Of a stretch of DNA of 64,000 bases, positions 34,009 to 43,984 are shown one piece after another. A model generated the notes under the pieces. That model was not told the DNA's origin. It ran no database searches and saw only the letters and a program-made list of their open reading frames with translations. Source of the stretch: JAAYUJ01 sp963698165. Its GTDB lineage: Bacteria > Desulfobacterota > Syntrophobacteria > Syntrophobacterales > Syntrophobacteraceae. The DNA lies in the NCBI GenBank assembly GCA_963698165.1, contig CAVOPT010000004.1:930001-994000 (forward strand). Direction: 5' to 3'. Numbering within the stretch: the first letter of the stretch is position 1; the number at the start of each line of letters is the position of its first letter. The position numbers and the translations under genes were made by a program.

Positions 34009-34911
34009 ATGCCAAAGGCCAAACCAAAGAGTGTGCTGAGCGGACTGACCGTGCGCGACGCCATGCGTCGTCTCGTGGTTCATCTGTTCGGCGATGCCAC
34101 CATCGCTCAAGCCATCAGGGAAATGATCAAGTTCAAGGTCAATGCCGTTGTGGTGGCCGGCGAAAGGAGCGAAGCCCTTGGCGTGGTCTCCAAGACGAAC
34201 ATCCTGGGAGCCTACTATGCGGGCCTTCAGGTTGCGTCACCCCTGGCCGACATCATGGTCGCTCCCGTGGTGTTCTGCGAAATCGAGGAATCCCTGGACA
34301 CGGCCCTCGACAAGATGCGTTCCCACAACATTCACCGCGTTTATGTGAGCCATGCCGTCGGCGACCAGGCAGTCGGCGTGGTGGCCTATCCAGACATCAT
34401 CGGGCTCCTCTATCGGTTTTGCCACAAGTGTGAAAGGAGCACGATCCGATCGCCCAACGGCGCCGGACAGGAAAAGCTCGCGGATCATTTCCATGTGTCC
34501 GAGCTCATGACCCCTTCAGCACACTGGCGGTCCGATAGGGATTCTCTCGTCCAGGTGATGGAAAGCCTCATCACGGAGCGACTCAGAACCGTCCTCATCA
34601 GGGACCGGGCAGAAGTTCCCGTGGGGGTCGTTTCCACGACGGATTTCATGATTGCCTACCTCCACGGCCTCTCGCACGATGCCGAGGTGAAAAGCATCAT
34701 GAGCTCCCCCGTCAGAGCGTGCAAGCACGACGAGCCCCTGGTCATGGCCATTCAGAAGATGATCTTTTCAGATGTCCAGAATCTCTACGTCTACAAGAAC
34801 AACCCCAGGAACATCGTGGGCATTCTCTCCCTCTCGGAAATTGCGCGAGTCCGCTCCGGGTCCTGTCGGGCGTGTCTCGTGAGCCGCATTGAAATCGATG
34901 GATCCGAGTGA
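34009..34911 (+). CDS. Four-CBS-domain protein
   Basis: 300 residues made of two CBS pairs: VRDAMRRLVVHLFGDATI ... NAVVVAGERSEALGVVSKTN, ADIMVAPVVFCEIEESL ... HRVYVSHAVGDQAVGVVAYPD, VSELMTPSAHWRSDRDSL ... TVLIRDRAEVPVGVVSTTD and VKSIMSSPVRACKHDEPL ... NLYVYKNNPRNIVGILSLSE. A Cys pair (CHKCERS) lies between the pairs, and a CRAC motif near the C-terminus may bind metal. No catalytic domain is attached, so it is likely a nucleotide-sensing regulator. It is co-oriented with and 33 bp after the smaller CBS gene. Confidence 0.87.
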   Translation: MPKAKPKSVLSGLTVRDAMRRLVVHLFGDATIAQAIREMIKFKVNAVVVAGERSEALGVVSKTNILGAYYAGLQVASPLADIMVAPVVFCEIEESLDTALDKMRSHNIHRVYVSHAVGDQAVGVVAYPDIIGLLYRFCHKCERSTIRSPNGAGQEKLADHFHVSELMTPSAHWRSDRDSLVQVMESLITERLRTVLIRDRAEVPVGVVSTTDFMIAYLHGLSHDAEVKSIMSSPVRACKHDEPLVMAIQKMIFSDVQNLYVYKNNPRNIVGILSLSEIARVRSGSCRACLVSRIEIDGSE

Positions 34912-35048
34912 TCCCACGGCACCCGTCTCCATTCGCCCCCCTTGAATTTCAGCCCTTGAACGGATAAACGTTTGTGGCCGTTCCCAATGGCCGGGTCCGC
35001 TTCGAGGCCCGATTTCCGGTTTGACACCATGGCGCCAGGGAGTTCCCT

Positions 35049-35996
35049 TTGAGTGTGACTGGAGAGACGAATCATTCGCCATCGCCGGCAAATCCTGTCC
35101 TCTATGTGAAGCTTGTCCTCACGGCGGTTTTCTGGGGCGGGACGTTTGTGGCCGGCCGCGTCGTTGCCCAGGAGGTGGGTCCCTTTTCGGCTGCATTCCT
35201 CCGTTTCCTGTTTGCGACCCTTTTTCTTTTCGCCTTCCTCGCAAAATCCCATGGCGGGATTCCGGCGGTGGAACGCCGGATGCTCTTCCCCCTGGCCCTT
35301 CTGGGGCTCACGGGGGTCTTCCTTTACAACATCCTTTTCTTTGCCGGTCTCAAGACGATTCCCGCAGGCCGTGCCTCGCTCATCATCGCGACGAACCCCG
35401 CCTTCATCTTCCTCTTTTCGTGCCTCATCTTTCGGGAATCATCCACCGCAAGGAAGCTGCTGGGCGTCTCCCTTTCCCTGGCTGGAGCCGCCATCGTCAT
35501 TTCAAAGGGTTCCCCCGCGGGATTCCTGGAAGGGCAATTGGGGTGGGGTGAGTTGTGTATCTTCGGCTGCGTTCTGAGCTGGGTGGCCTACTCCCTCATT
35601 GGTAAATCAGCCATGGAGAGCGTCACCCCCCTGGTCGCCGTGGCTTACGCGTGCGCCATGGGAGCCCTGGCCCTGTTCATCCCCGCACTGCTGGAGGGGC
35701 TCGTGGGCGGCCTCACGCAATACAGCCCCTCGGCTTGGTTTGGCATTTTCTACCTGGGATTCTTCGGGTCCGCCCTGGGATTCAGCTGGTATTACGAGGG
35801 CATCAAGGCAATCGGCCCATCGAGGGCGGGAATCTTCATCAACATTGTGCCGGTGAGCTCGGTGATCCTGGCTTATCTGATCCTCGATGAACCGTTGGAG
35901 CGGTCTCTGATCCTGGGTGCCGTGCTGGTCATGATGGGCGTGACCCTCACCAACGCCGTTTCCTCCGGGGTGGAGCGGGCCAGACACACAACCTGA
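35049..35996 (+). CDS. EamA/DMT-superfamily transporter
   Basis: 315 residues with ten hydrophobic helices in two repeated halves (LTAVFWGGTFVAGRVVAQE opening half 1; GCVLSWVAYSLIGKSAM opening half 2), ending with YLILDEPLERSLILGAVLVM, the hallmark of EamA (DUF6) drug/metabolite transporters. The start codon is TTG at 35049 with AGGGAG upstream; GTG at 35055 is an alternative. Substrate is unknown; relatives export amino acids or metabolites. It stands alone after the CBS genes. Confidence 0.88.
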   Translation: MSVTGETNHSPSPANPVLYVKLVLTAVFWGGTFVAGRVVAQEVGPFSAAFLRFLFATLFLFAFLAKSHGGIPAVERRMLFPLALLGLTGVFLYNILFFAGLKTIPAGRASLIIATNPAFIFLFSCLIFRESSTARKLLGVSLSLAGAAIVISKGSPAGFLEGQLGWGELCIFGCVLSWVAYSLIGKSAMESVTPLVAVAYACAMGALALFIPALLEGLVGGLTQYSPSAWFGIFYLGFFGSALGFSWYYEGIKAIGPSRAGIFINIVPVSSVILAYLILDEPLERSLILGAVLVMMGVTLTNAVSSGVERARHTT

Positions 35997-36072
35997 GGAG
36001 GAACTTCCGAGAAGCCCTCCCCAGGAAGACTGCAGTGCCGCCGGTGCGCCCTGATCACCAGCCGAGGTGTCA

Positions 36073-36318
36073 CTACCCCGAGGCGATGAGTTTGCTCACC
36101 AGGGTCGGCCGATCCAGCGGGATGACCTTCGGCTCCAACCGCTTCAGTTCCTCGATGTTCCAGGAGTCGTCTCCTTCAAGCAACTGGAGGGCTTCTTCCC
36201 TGGACCGAGCCAGGACCACCACCTCCGCCTGCATGTAGTTGTGCTTGCAGACCTGGGGCTCGTCAAACATGGACCAACTGGAAAACCACTTGCTGTGACG
36301 CCACACGAAAATCTTCAT
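36073..36318 (-). CDS. Small conserved-looking protein of unknown function
   Basis: 81 residues from the ATG at 36318. The sequence MKIFVWRHSKWFSSWSMF ... AEVVVLARSREEALQLLE is compact, with a beta-alpha-beta feel and a hydrophobic core, and codon usage matches neighbouring genes. I do not recognise a named family. The ribosome site is weak (GGGACGGAA). It lies just downstream of uvrA on the same strand, 92 bp after the uvrA stop, so it may be transcribed with it. Confidence 0.55.
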   Translation of the reverse strand: MKIFVWRHSKWFSSWSMFDEPQVCKHNYMQAEVVVLARSREEALQLLEGDDSWNIEELKRLEPKVIPLDRPTLVSKLIASG

Positions 36319-36410
36319 TTCCGTCCCTGTTCCGTGGGACTCACCCTGACCGGCACCCATCCGCATCCCTCCGTTGGCATTTTTGTTCCCGAGAAATTCA
36401 TGGGCAAGAA

Positions 36411-39400
36411 TCAACCTTGGCGGGTCACCCTCGACCGGCCTTTGCGTCCGGGAAGGCCCGAATCCTTCAGATGATTTTTCAGCGCCCTGGCCGTGGCGGA
36501 TTGTTTTGACCTGCCCAGGATCTCCTCCGGCCTCCCTTCGGCAACCACCCTCCCTCCCCGGTCGCCGCTCCCTGGGCCGAGGTCGATGATCCAGTCGCTC
36601 GCCCAGATGAAATCCAGATTGTGCTCCACGACGAGCACCGTGTGCCCTTGTGACGTCAAGGCATCCAGAACATCGAGAAGACGCTTCACATCGGCCCGGT
36701 GGAGTCCGGTGGTGGGCTCGTCAAGGATGTAGAGCGTGTGGACGCGGTGGTTGCCCACCTCCCCGGCAAGTTTTATCCTTTGGGCCTCTCCCCCTGACAA
36801 GCTGGGGCTCGGCTGTCCCAGCGTGAGGTACCCGAGACCGAGGTCCCTGAGGATTTTCAGGGGACCGCGGATCCGGGGGAAGGCCTCGAAAAGGCCGGCC
36901 CCCTCCTCGATGGTCATCCCCAGCACGTCGGCGGTGTTCATCTCCTTGAACCTCACGGCCAGGGTTTCCTCGTTGAAGCGCTTGCCTCCACAGGTTTCAC
37001 AGGGCACAAAGACGTCGGGCAGGAAGTGCATTTCAACCCGAGCTTCTCCCTGCCCCTTGCAAACTTCGCAACGCCCTCCCTTCACGTTGAACGAGAATCG
37101 CCCGGGTGAATACCCTCGCGCCCTCGCCTCGGGCAAGAGGGCAAAGAGCTTGCGGATGTCATCCCAGACCCCCACATAGGTAGCGGGGATCGATCGCGGG
37201 GTGCGTCCGATGGGGTTGTGGTCGACTTCGAGGACCCGCCGAATGGCCTCATGCCCCGTCATGTCCTCCAACTGGACTCCACATCCCCTGTAGCGCTTTC
37301 CCAGGCGCTCCTTGAGGCCCTCTCCGACGACTTCGTTGACCAGTGTGCTTTTGCCCGCCCCCGAAACGCCCGTGACACAAGTCACGGCCGCAAGGGGAAT
37401 GCGGGCATGGATACCCTTGAGATTCCTCGCCCTGGCCCCATGGACTTCAAGCCACCCGCCCCCGCCCGGCGGGGCCCTCTCGGGATTTCTGAGGGATACC
37501 GCGGTGGAGCTTCCGAACCAGCGTCCCGTCAAGGTGGCAGGGTCGCGGCATAGGTCGGAGAAGCTCCCCTGGGCAACGATCCGTCCTCCCTCCCTTCCCG
37601 CCCCGGGACCCAGTTCGATGAGGGCGTCGGCGCGCCTCATGGTTTCGGCATCGTGTTCCACGACGACGATGGTGTTTCCCTTCGACTTGAGTTTGTCGAG
37701 ACTTTCGAGAAGTCTCTCGTTGTCGATGGGGTGGAGGCCGATGGTCGGCTCATCCAGGATGTAGCAGACTCCCCTCAGGTTGGATCCGAGCTGCGCGGCG
37801 AGCCTGATGCGCTGCGTTTCGCCTCCGGAGAGGGTGTCCCCTGCCCGGTCCAGGGCAAGGTAATCCAGCCCCACTTCACGAAGAAACCGGATTCTTTCTG
37901 CGATCTCCTTCCAGACGGGTTGAGCGATGGGTTTTTCCCTGGGGTCGAATTCCAGCCCTTTCCAGGTTCTTTCAAAGTCCACCAGGTTCTGGTGCACGAG
38001 CTCTCCGATGGTCCAGCCCTTCACCCGGACCGCCCGGGCCTGGCCGTTGAGGCGCTGCCCGCCGCACGCCGCGCATGGTTCATCCCTGAAGAACTGCCGC
38101 GCCTCGTTCCAGTTGCTCTCATCCTCATCCAGCCCTTCGACGAGGGGTATCAGACCTTTCAGGGAACCTGGCTTCCCCCGCAGGATCATTTCTCGGATAT
38201 CGGGCTTCAAGGCGTCAAACGAGAGGTCCGGGGTCACGCCCAGTCGTTGCACCCAGAACTCCTCCATTTTCTTGAGGGTGTTTTTGAGCCATCCCTTCCA
38301 GTGGGGAGCCCGGGAGAACCGGAAAAGGCTCTCCCTGAGAGGCGCTTCGGTGGGCCCCACGAGGCAGTCGACGTTGAGGCGCCGCTCCGTTCCGATGCCT
38401 TCGCATGCCGGGCAGGCCCCGTGGCGGCTGTTGAAGGAAAAGAGCCTCGGGTCCAGTGGGGCAAGCCCCTGTTCGCATCGAGGACAATGGAGGTGCTGGC
38501 TGAAGATCTTCTCTTCCTCACCCGGCATGAGAATGGAGCCGCCTCCGAGGGACAGGGCACGCCGTAGAAGCTCGGGCGCAATGCTCTGGCTGGGCTTGGG
38601 TGCCCCCAGGTCGGAAATCAGAAGCTCGATGTCATGTTCCCGGTGCCTTTCCAGGTTCGGCACCGGATCCAGGGGAAGCCACACCCCGTCGACGCGCACC
38701 GTGTTGAACCCCATCTTCAGAAGCTTTGCGAAGAGGTCCCGGTAGATCCCCTTTCTTCCGCGCACGAGAGGTGCCAGCAGCCGATGGCTGCCCTTCTTGA
38801 TCTCCTGGTCCACAAGGGAGAGGATCTGGTCGAAGGACAGGGCCGAGAGTTCCTGTCCGCAATGGGGGCAGTGCTGTCGACCGAGCTTCGCGTAGGCCAG
38901 GCGCAGGAAGTGATAGATCTCCGTGATGGTTCCGACGGTGGATCGCCTGTTGAGCCGGCTGATGCGCTGTTCGATGGCGACCGTCGGGGGAAGCCCGAGG
39001 ATTTGGTCCACATCGGGTTTTTCCAGGATTTTGAAATACTGTCTCACGTAGGCGGAAAGGCATTCCATGTAACGGCGCTGCCCTTCCGCAAACAAGACGT
39101 CGAAGGCGAGGGTGGATTTCCCAGAGCCGCTGAGTCCCGTGAGCACCGTCATCTTTTCCCTGGGAAGCCGGATTTCATCCAACTGGAGGTTGTGCTCCCT
39201 GGCCCCGCGAATGGTGATGAAACCCGGCGGACCGAAGTCGACCCCCCGGGACTCGGCAGCCTCGGGAAGGGCATCCGGATCCTCACGGGGAACCCCGATG
39301 GATGGAACCCAGCCCTGCCCTGCCTTTTCCCGCAAGGCGCCAGTCAGAGGGTGTTGACTCCTCCGCTCCCTGAGAGACCTTCCCGTGTGACTGCCGCCAT

Positions 39401-42245
39401 GATCCATAACCACCTCGGGCGGTCCCGCGGCGACGAGCCCTCCCCCTCCGTCGCCTCCTTCCGGACCGAGGTCGATCAACCAGTCGCAGACTGCGAGAAG
39501 ATCCAGGTTGTGTTCGACGACGATGACCGTGTTCCCGAGATCCACCAGTTTTTGCAGAATTTGGGTGAGCTTTCCCAGGTCATGGGGATGGAGACCCGTG
39601 GTCGGCTCATCCAGGAGAAACACCCTGGCGGATCCTTTGTCTTCCCTGTGCGAAGCCCCATTGCGGGAGCCAAGGTAGCGAAGGAGCTTCAGGCGCTGGG
39701 CTTCGCCCCCCGAAAGGGTGTTCAGGGGCTGGCCGACCCTAAGGTAATCCAGTCCCATTTCCACCACGGGACGCAGCGTGTTCACCAGTGCCGGGTGATC
39801 ACCATAGCGATCCAGCAGCTCCTGGGCCGTGCAGTCGAGCATGTCTCCGATGGAAAGGCCCCTCAGGCGCACCTCCAGGACCTCGTCCTTGAACCTCCGC
39901 CCGTCGCAGCGGGGGCAGCGGATGTTCACATCCGCCAGAAACTGCATTTCCACATGCTCGAACCCTTCTCCGTTGCAGACTTCGCAGCGCCCGCCCGGAA
40001 CATTGAAGGAGAAGTGCCTCGCCGAATAGCCCCGGGCAATGGCTTCGGGAGTTCCCGCAAGCATCTTCCTGATGGGGTCGAGGGCCCCTGTGTAGGTGAG
40101 GAGGTTGGCCCGGGGGGACTTGCCGACGGGCTGCTGGTCCACCAGAACCATTTCCTTGATCCACTGGGTTCCGTCCAGCCCGTCACAGAGTCCGGGAGAA
40201 TCGGTGGGAAGGCCCCGGGATCGCAGCCAGTTGCAATGGATCGTCTTTTCGACGAGAGTGCTCTTGCCCGACCCGGAGACGCCGCTGACTCCGATGAGCA
40301 ACCCCAGCGGAAAACCGACGGTCAGGTCCTTGAGGTTGTTCTCCCGGGCCCCCCGGACCGTAAGGACCCGCGCCGGGTCGGGCCGGCGCTTTCTCCCCAG
40401 GAGCTCCTGGTCCCTTTCCCGAAGATAGCGGCCCGTGAGGCTGCCGGGGCATCCCGCCAGTCCCTCAGGCAAACCCTGATAGATGACCTCCCCTCCCCTC
40501 TCACCACCTCCGGGACCCATGTCCACCACTTCATCACAGAAACGGATCATGTCCGGATCGTGCTCCACCACGACCACCGTATTCCCTGTTTCCACCAGGC
40601 GTCGGAGCTGGGACATGAGCCTTTTCTGATCCCGGGCGTGGAGGCCCACGCTCGGTTCGTCCAAAACGTAGAGAACGTTGACCAGGGCGGAACCGAGAGC
40701 CCTCGTCAAGTGGACCCGCTGCACTTCTCCTCCCGAAAGGGTCCGGGACTGCCGGTCGAGAGAGAGGTATTCCAGGCCCACGGCCCTCAGGAACTGAAGT
40801 CGGCTTCGGATTTCATCCAGGAGCAGGGCGGCGGCGGGATCGTTGGCCGCCTCCGGCCAGTCCCCGGAGAAGAACCCATGGATCTGCTCCACACTGCGGT
40901 GGGAAAGGCTGCCGATGGTCAAACCTCTCAGCCGGAAGAGCTCCGTGGCTTTCTGAAAGCGGCTCCCCCCGCAGGCCTCGCACGGAGTGTAGGCCCTGTA
41001 ACGGGAGAGGAAGACCCGCACATGCATCTTGTAAGTCTTGCTTTCGAGCCACTCGAAGAAGCCTTTCACCCCGTAGTACGAATCCGTCCCCTCAATGATC
41101 CTGCTTTTCTCATCCTCCTCCAGATCGGCAAAAGGAACGTCCAAGGGTATCCCTTCTCCGCGGCAGAAGGCCATGAGATCCTGGTACTCGTCGTGGTCGA
41201 TTCCCCAGGGTTTGACGGCTCCATCCCTCAGGGAGAGTCGCCGGTCTGGAATGACGAGATCGAGGTCTACCCCGATGGTCCTGCCGAATCCCTTGCACGC
41301 TGGGCAGGCGCCGACGGGGCTGTTGAAGGAGAAGAGGTTCGGGGTCGGTTGAGGGATTGGTTCCGCCGACTCGCAGTTGGCACAGCTCAGGGCTGAACTG
41401 AAGCGCCTGACATCGCCAGGCAAAACGACCACCGCACAGCGCCCATTTCCCGCCTGCAGGGCTGTCGCAAGGGAGTCGATGACCCGCTCCCGCGGGACGT
41501 TGCCCCATGAGATACGATCCACGACGATCAGGAGCTCCCCGGCCGCCTGGCCCCTGCCGAGGACCTCCGGGAGAGCTTCGAGCTCCATGGCCCGGCCTTC
41601 ATGGTAAAAGCGCAGGAACCCTTTGGAAATCAGATGTTGGAGCCAGTCCCCAGGCACATCCGGAAGGGGCGCCCCTCCGCTCTCGGGGACGGACACCCGA
41701 GGCCCTCCCCTGCCTCTCCGCTCCTCTTTCCCCTCATCCCGGGACCGTGGCGGGAGAAAGGGAAAGGTCACGAGAACCCTGCTTCCCGCAGCAAGGCTCT
41801 GGAGCCGCTGACCGATGCTTTCCGGCGTGTCCCGGGCGACGGGCTCCCCGCACAGGGGGCAGTGGGGAATGGCGAGCCTGGCGTACAGGAGCTTCAGGTG
41901 ATCATTGATCTCCGTGATGGTTCCCACCGTGGAGCGGGAGCTGCGCACGGCGGTCCCGGATTCAATGGCGACACTTGGGGGAATGCCTTCAATGAGGTCC
42001 GCCTGGGGCGGGTCCATTCTTTCGAGGAACTGGCGGGCGTAGGGAGAAAAAGTTTCGACGTAGCGCCTCTGCCCCTCCGCATAGAGGGTGTGCAGAGCCA
42101 GGCTTGATTTCCCGGAACCGCTCACTCCGCTGACGGCAATCAGGCGGTTCAGAGGAATGTCCAGATCGATGCCCTTCAGGTTGTGCTGCCGCACGCCGCG
42201 CAGGCGGATTGCCCTTCCGTTTATGAGACGATTGACCTTCATCAC
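36411..42245 (-). CDS. uvrA: Double-length fused UvrA (two UvrA units in one chain)
   Basis: 1944 residues, twice the usual ~940. Four ABC modules are present: Walker A near residues 40 (GVSGSGKSS), 658 (GVSGSGKST), 1040 (GLSGSGKST) and 1632 (GVSGAGKST). Four signatures LSGGE-x-QR lie near 502, 843, 1470 and 1813, each followed by LDEPxxGLH. The zinc-finger Cys pairs of both units are kept (CPLCG, CEACGG, CEVCNGEGF/CPRCDGRRF; CPHCG, CAACGGQR, CEVCKGQGE/CETCGGKRF), as are the UvrA DNA-binding GxxxTVGTITEI motifs. A Glu/Arg-rich linker joins the halves near residues 960-1010. UvrA finds bulky DNA damage as a dimer; here one chain could form the dimer. The true start may be the second ATG (42242), which is better spaced from GAGGG. 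Confidence 0.93.
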   Translation of the reverse strand: MMKVNRLINGRAIRLRGVRQHNLKGIDLDIPLNRLIAVSGVSGSGKSSLALHTLYAEGQRRYVETFSPYARQFLERMDPPQADLIEGIPPSVAIESGTAVRSSRSTVGTITEINDHLKLLYARLAIPHCPLCGEPVARDTPESIGQRLQSLAAGSRVLVTFPFLPPRSRDEGKEERRGRGGPRVSVPESGGAPLPDVPGDWLQHLISKGFLRFYHEGRAMELEALPEVLGRGQAAGELLIVVDRISWGNVPRERVIDSLATALQAGNGRCAVVVLPGDVRRFSSALSCANCESAEPIPQPTPNLFSFNSPVGACPACKGFGRTIGVDLDLVIPDRRLSLRDGAVKPWGIDHDEYQDLMAFCRGEGIPLDVPFADLEEDEKSRIIEGTDSYYGVKGFFEWLESKTYKMHVRVFLSRYRAYTPCEACGGSRFQKATELFRLRGLTIGSLSHRSVEQIHGFFSGDWPEAANDPAAALLLDEIRSRLQFLRAVGLEYLSLDRQSRTLSGGEVQRVHLTRALGSALVNVLYVLDEPSVGLHARDQKRLMSQLRRLVETGNTVVVVEHDPDMIRFCDEVVDMGPGGGERGGEVIYQGLPEGLAGCPGSLTGRYLRERDQELLGRKRRPDPARVLTVRGARENNLKDLTVGFPLGLLIGVSGVSGSGKSTLVEKTIHCNWLRSRGLPTDSPGLCDGLDGTQWIKEMVLVDQQPVGKSPRANLLTYTGALDPIRKMLAGTPEAIARGYSARHFSFNVPGGRCEVCNGEGFEHVEMQFLADVNIRCPRCDGRRFKDEVLEVRLRGLSIGDMLDCTAQELLDRYGDHPALVNTLRPVVEMGLDYLRVGQPLNTLSGGEAQRLKLLRYLGSRNGASHREDKGSARVFLLDEPTTGLHPHDLGKLTQILQKLVDLGNTVIVVEHNLDLLAVCDWLIDLGPEGGDGGGGLVAAGPPEVVMDHGGSHTGRSLRERRSQHPLTGALREKAGQGWVPSIGVPREDPDALPEAAESRGVDFGPPGFITIRGAREHNLQLDEIRLPREKMTVLTGLSGSGKSTLAFDVLFAEGQRRYMECLSAYVRQYFKILEKPDVDQILGLPPTVAIEQRISRLNRRSTVGTITEIYHFLRLAYAKLGRQHCPHCGQELSALSFDQILSLVDQEIKKGSHRLLAPLVRGRKGIYRDLFAKLLKMGFNTVRVDGVWLPLDPVPNLERHREHDIELLISDLGAPKPSQSIAPELLRRALSLGGGSILMPGEEEKIFSQHLHCPRCEQGLAPLDPRLFSFNSRHGACPACEGIGTERRLNVDCLVGPTEAPLRESLFRFSRAPHWKGWLKNTLKKMEEFWVQRLGVTPDLSFDALKPDIREMILRGKPGSLKGLIPLVEGLDEDESNWNEARQFFRDEPCAACGGQRLNGQARAVRVKGWTIGELVHQNLVDFERTWKGLEFDPREKPIAQPVWKEIAERIRFLREVGLDYLALDRAGDTLSGGETQRIRLAAQLGSNLRGVCYILDEPTIGLHPIDNERLLESLDKLKSKGNTIVVVEHDAETMRRADALIELGPGAGREGGRIVAQGSFSDLCRDPATLTGRWFGSSTAVSLRNPERAPPGGGGWLEVHGARARNLKGIHARIPLAAVTCVTGVSGAGKSTLVNEVVGEGLKERLGKRYRGCGVQLEDMTGHEAIRRVLEVDHNPIGRTPRSIPATYVGVWDDIRKLFALLPEARARGYSPGRFSFNVKGGRCEVCKGQGEARVEMHFLPDVFVPCETCGGKRFNEETLAVRFKEMNTADVLGMTIEEGAGLFEAFPRIRGPLKILRDLGLGYLTLGQPSPSLSGGEAQRIKLAGEVGNHRVHTLYILDEPTTGLHRADVKRLLDVLDALTSQGHTVLVVEHNLDFIWASDWIIDLGPGSGDRGGRVVAEGRPEEILGRSKQSATARALKNHLKDSGLPGRKGRSRVTRQG

Positions 42246-42458
42246 CCTCTACAATCAACCAGATTCATTGGCACTGCAACGAAGCCCCCAGTGATGACGA
42301 ACACGATGCATACCTTAACTCACCTCGAGAGTCACAGAAAGTCGTTTTGCCTCCATGTCCGTTTTGAGGCCCTCCCATGGGGAATTCAACACCATACGTA
42401 AAGTTGGTCGGACAGCGAAGAATCGGTGCGAAGAGAATCTAGCGGTTCGAGGAGCGGG

Positions 42459-42643
42459 AAGTTTGCCAGCATGCTGTTCGCGTCCTCTCCCGAAGTGGAC
42501 CGACGGCAGGAAATCCTCAGAGTGCTCAAGGGAAATCCGATTCTGACGATTACTGATTTTGAGAACTTCCTCCAACTCGTGGGATGATTGGTTTCATTTC
42601 GGTGGAGGGCAAAATTCGTTTCAGAGTAGATGGAAGGCGAGTA
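42459..42643 (+). pseudogene. Relic of a YfiR (DUF4154)-family gene
   Basis: In one frame 42459-42582 reads FASMLFASSPEVDRRQEILR, then VLKGNPILTITDFENF, matching the C-terminal core of YfiR proteins (VSSSE ... EIL..L.G.PVLTVSD..GF). After a stop at 42583 the next part of the motif continues in another frame (GMIGFISVEGKIRFRVDGRRV, expected GGMINF...G.VRFEIN). The 5' half is missing (stop at 42399 in frame). YfiR is a periplasmic inhibitor of a diguanylate cyclase and usually precedes one; a GGDEF gene starts at 42644. The rest of 42246-42458 shows nothing clear; it should hold the uvrA promoter. Confidence 0.62.
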
Positions 42644-43984
42644 ATGGAAACGAAAACAGCGGCGGGAAATCTGGAAAAGCTCGCGGCGGTCATCATCGAC
42701 ACGATCAAGGAGATCACCTCGGTCCACCACCGGGCGATCACCCCGGAATCCCTTCAGTATGCTCTCTCCAGACGAAAGGACTTTTCCGAACTGATTCGGG
42801 CCGCGACGGCAACCACCTATCGGAACCTGGGTCCACAAGTCTCCAGTCAGGCGGAACCTTCCGGGTCGAAGCAACGGAAGATGAACGGAGGGGATCCACG
42901 CCTTTCCATGAACGGCGTCCTTCTGGAAGAAACGATCCAACGCTTGCGCGATTTCCGAACCGCTCTCCTCAACGAATCTCTGGACAAACTCTCCAATGAA
43001 ACCCTCCAGCAGGCTTCCGCCTTGCTGGAGGTTGTCAGGAGCTCCGCCCATCTGGATCAGATTCTCGACGTTAACCCCGAAATTCTCCGCATTCTGCGGC
43101 TCGCGTTCCAGAAAGTTGGCGGAGATATCGAGGAATTCACCCGTCTTTTTCAAGAAATAGGGCTGAACCTCGTGGAGATGGAAGCCGGAATCCTTTCTTC
43201 TTCCAATACGGTTCAGGAAACCTTCCGGGGCAGCAGGGATTTCAACAACACCCTGGAGGGCGACCTGATGGAGATCAGGGAATCGGTCCAAAACACGGGG
43301 GGTCTGAACGATTTCAAGGGATTCCTTGTAAGAAGGCTCGATGGGATCAAGGTGGCCATAGAGCAGAAGCGCAAAGCGGATGAACAACAGCTGAAGAAGG
43401 CAAACAAGGAGATCCAGCGTCTCAGGCAACATGTCCGCCAGGTCAAACAGGAATTGAGCCGGGTTTCCATTGAGGCTGAATCTTTGGAAAAAGAAGTTCT
43501 CCTGGATCCTCTCACCGGGATCCACAACCGCCGAGCGTATGAAAAGAGGGTTCGGGAGGAACTGAATCGGTTCCTGAGCCATGGTCAGGTGTTCTCCATG
43601 CTATTGATTGACATTGACCACTTCAAGGACGTCAATGATCGATACGGCCATTGGACAGGAGACAGGTGCCTCGAGGAATTTACAAAACTGGTGAAAAGCA
43701 CCTTGCGGGGAACGGATTTCCTGGCGCGCTACGGAGGAGAAGAGTTCGTCGCTCTTCTTCCCGGGACGGACAGTGAAGGGATCAGCACGGCATCGGAGAG
43801 AATTCGGCAGATCATCGAACGGGCGCGCTTCATGTACCGGGATCAACAGATACCCATCACGGTGAGCATCGGAGGGACCCATGTGAAACCTGGGGACCAG
43901 TCCTCTGAAACCATTTTCAACCGGGTTGACACGGCGATGTACAAAGCGAAGCAGAGTGGCCGGAATCGGGTGGTCCTCGGGTGA
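42644..43984 (+). CDS. Diguanylate cyclase (GGDEF), copy 1
   Basis: 446 residues from the ATG at 42644, chosen because GGAAGGCGAG precedes it and the N-terminus then aligns with the paralog at 44267; the frame is open from 42584 through the YfiR relic. The N-terminal ~250 residues are helical, with a coiled coil (DEQQLKKANKEIQRLRQHV) leading to LLDPLTGIHNRRAYEKR. The GGDEF active site reads RYGGEEF (~362) with an RxxD inhibitory site five residues before it (RGTD), so product inhibition is expected. No membrane segment, so it is cytosolic. It makes c-di-GMP from two GTP. It is followed by a close homolog. Confidence 0.92.
   Translation: METKTAAGNLEKLAAVIIDTIKEITSVHHRAITPESLQYALSRRKDFSELIRAATATTYRNLGPQVSSQAEPSGSKQRKMNGGDPRLSMNGVLLEETIQRLRDFRTALLNESLDKLSNETLQQASALLEVVRSSAHLDQILDVNPEILRILRLAFQKVGGDIEEFTRLFQEIGLNLVEMEAGILSSSNTVQETFRGSRDFNNTLEGDLMEIRESVQNTGGLNDFKGFLVRRLDGIKVAIEQKRKADEQQLKKANKEIQRLRQHVRQVKQELSRVSIEAESLEKEVLLDPLTGIHNRRAYEKRVREELNRFLSHGQVFSMLLIDIDHFKDVNDRYGHWTGDRCLEEFTKLVKSTLRGTDFLARYGGEEFVALLPGTDSEGISTASERIRQIIERARFMYRDQQIPITVSIGGTHVKPGDQSSETIFNRVDTAMYKAKQSGRNRVVLG

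Noticed and set aside
38634..41396. A 920-codon open frame on + inside the uvrA locus
   Set aside because: It lies entirely opposite the UvrA coding sequence, has no recognisable domain, and its length is explained by the codon bias of the other strand.
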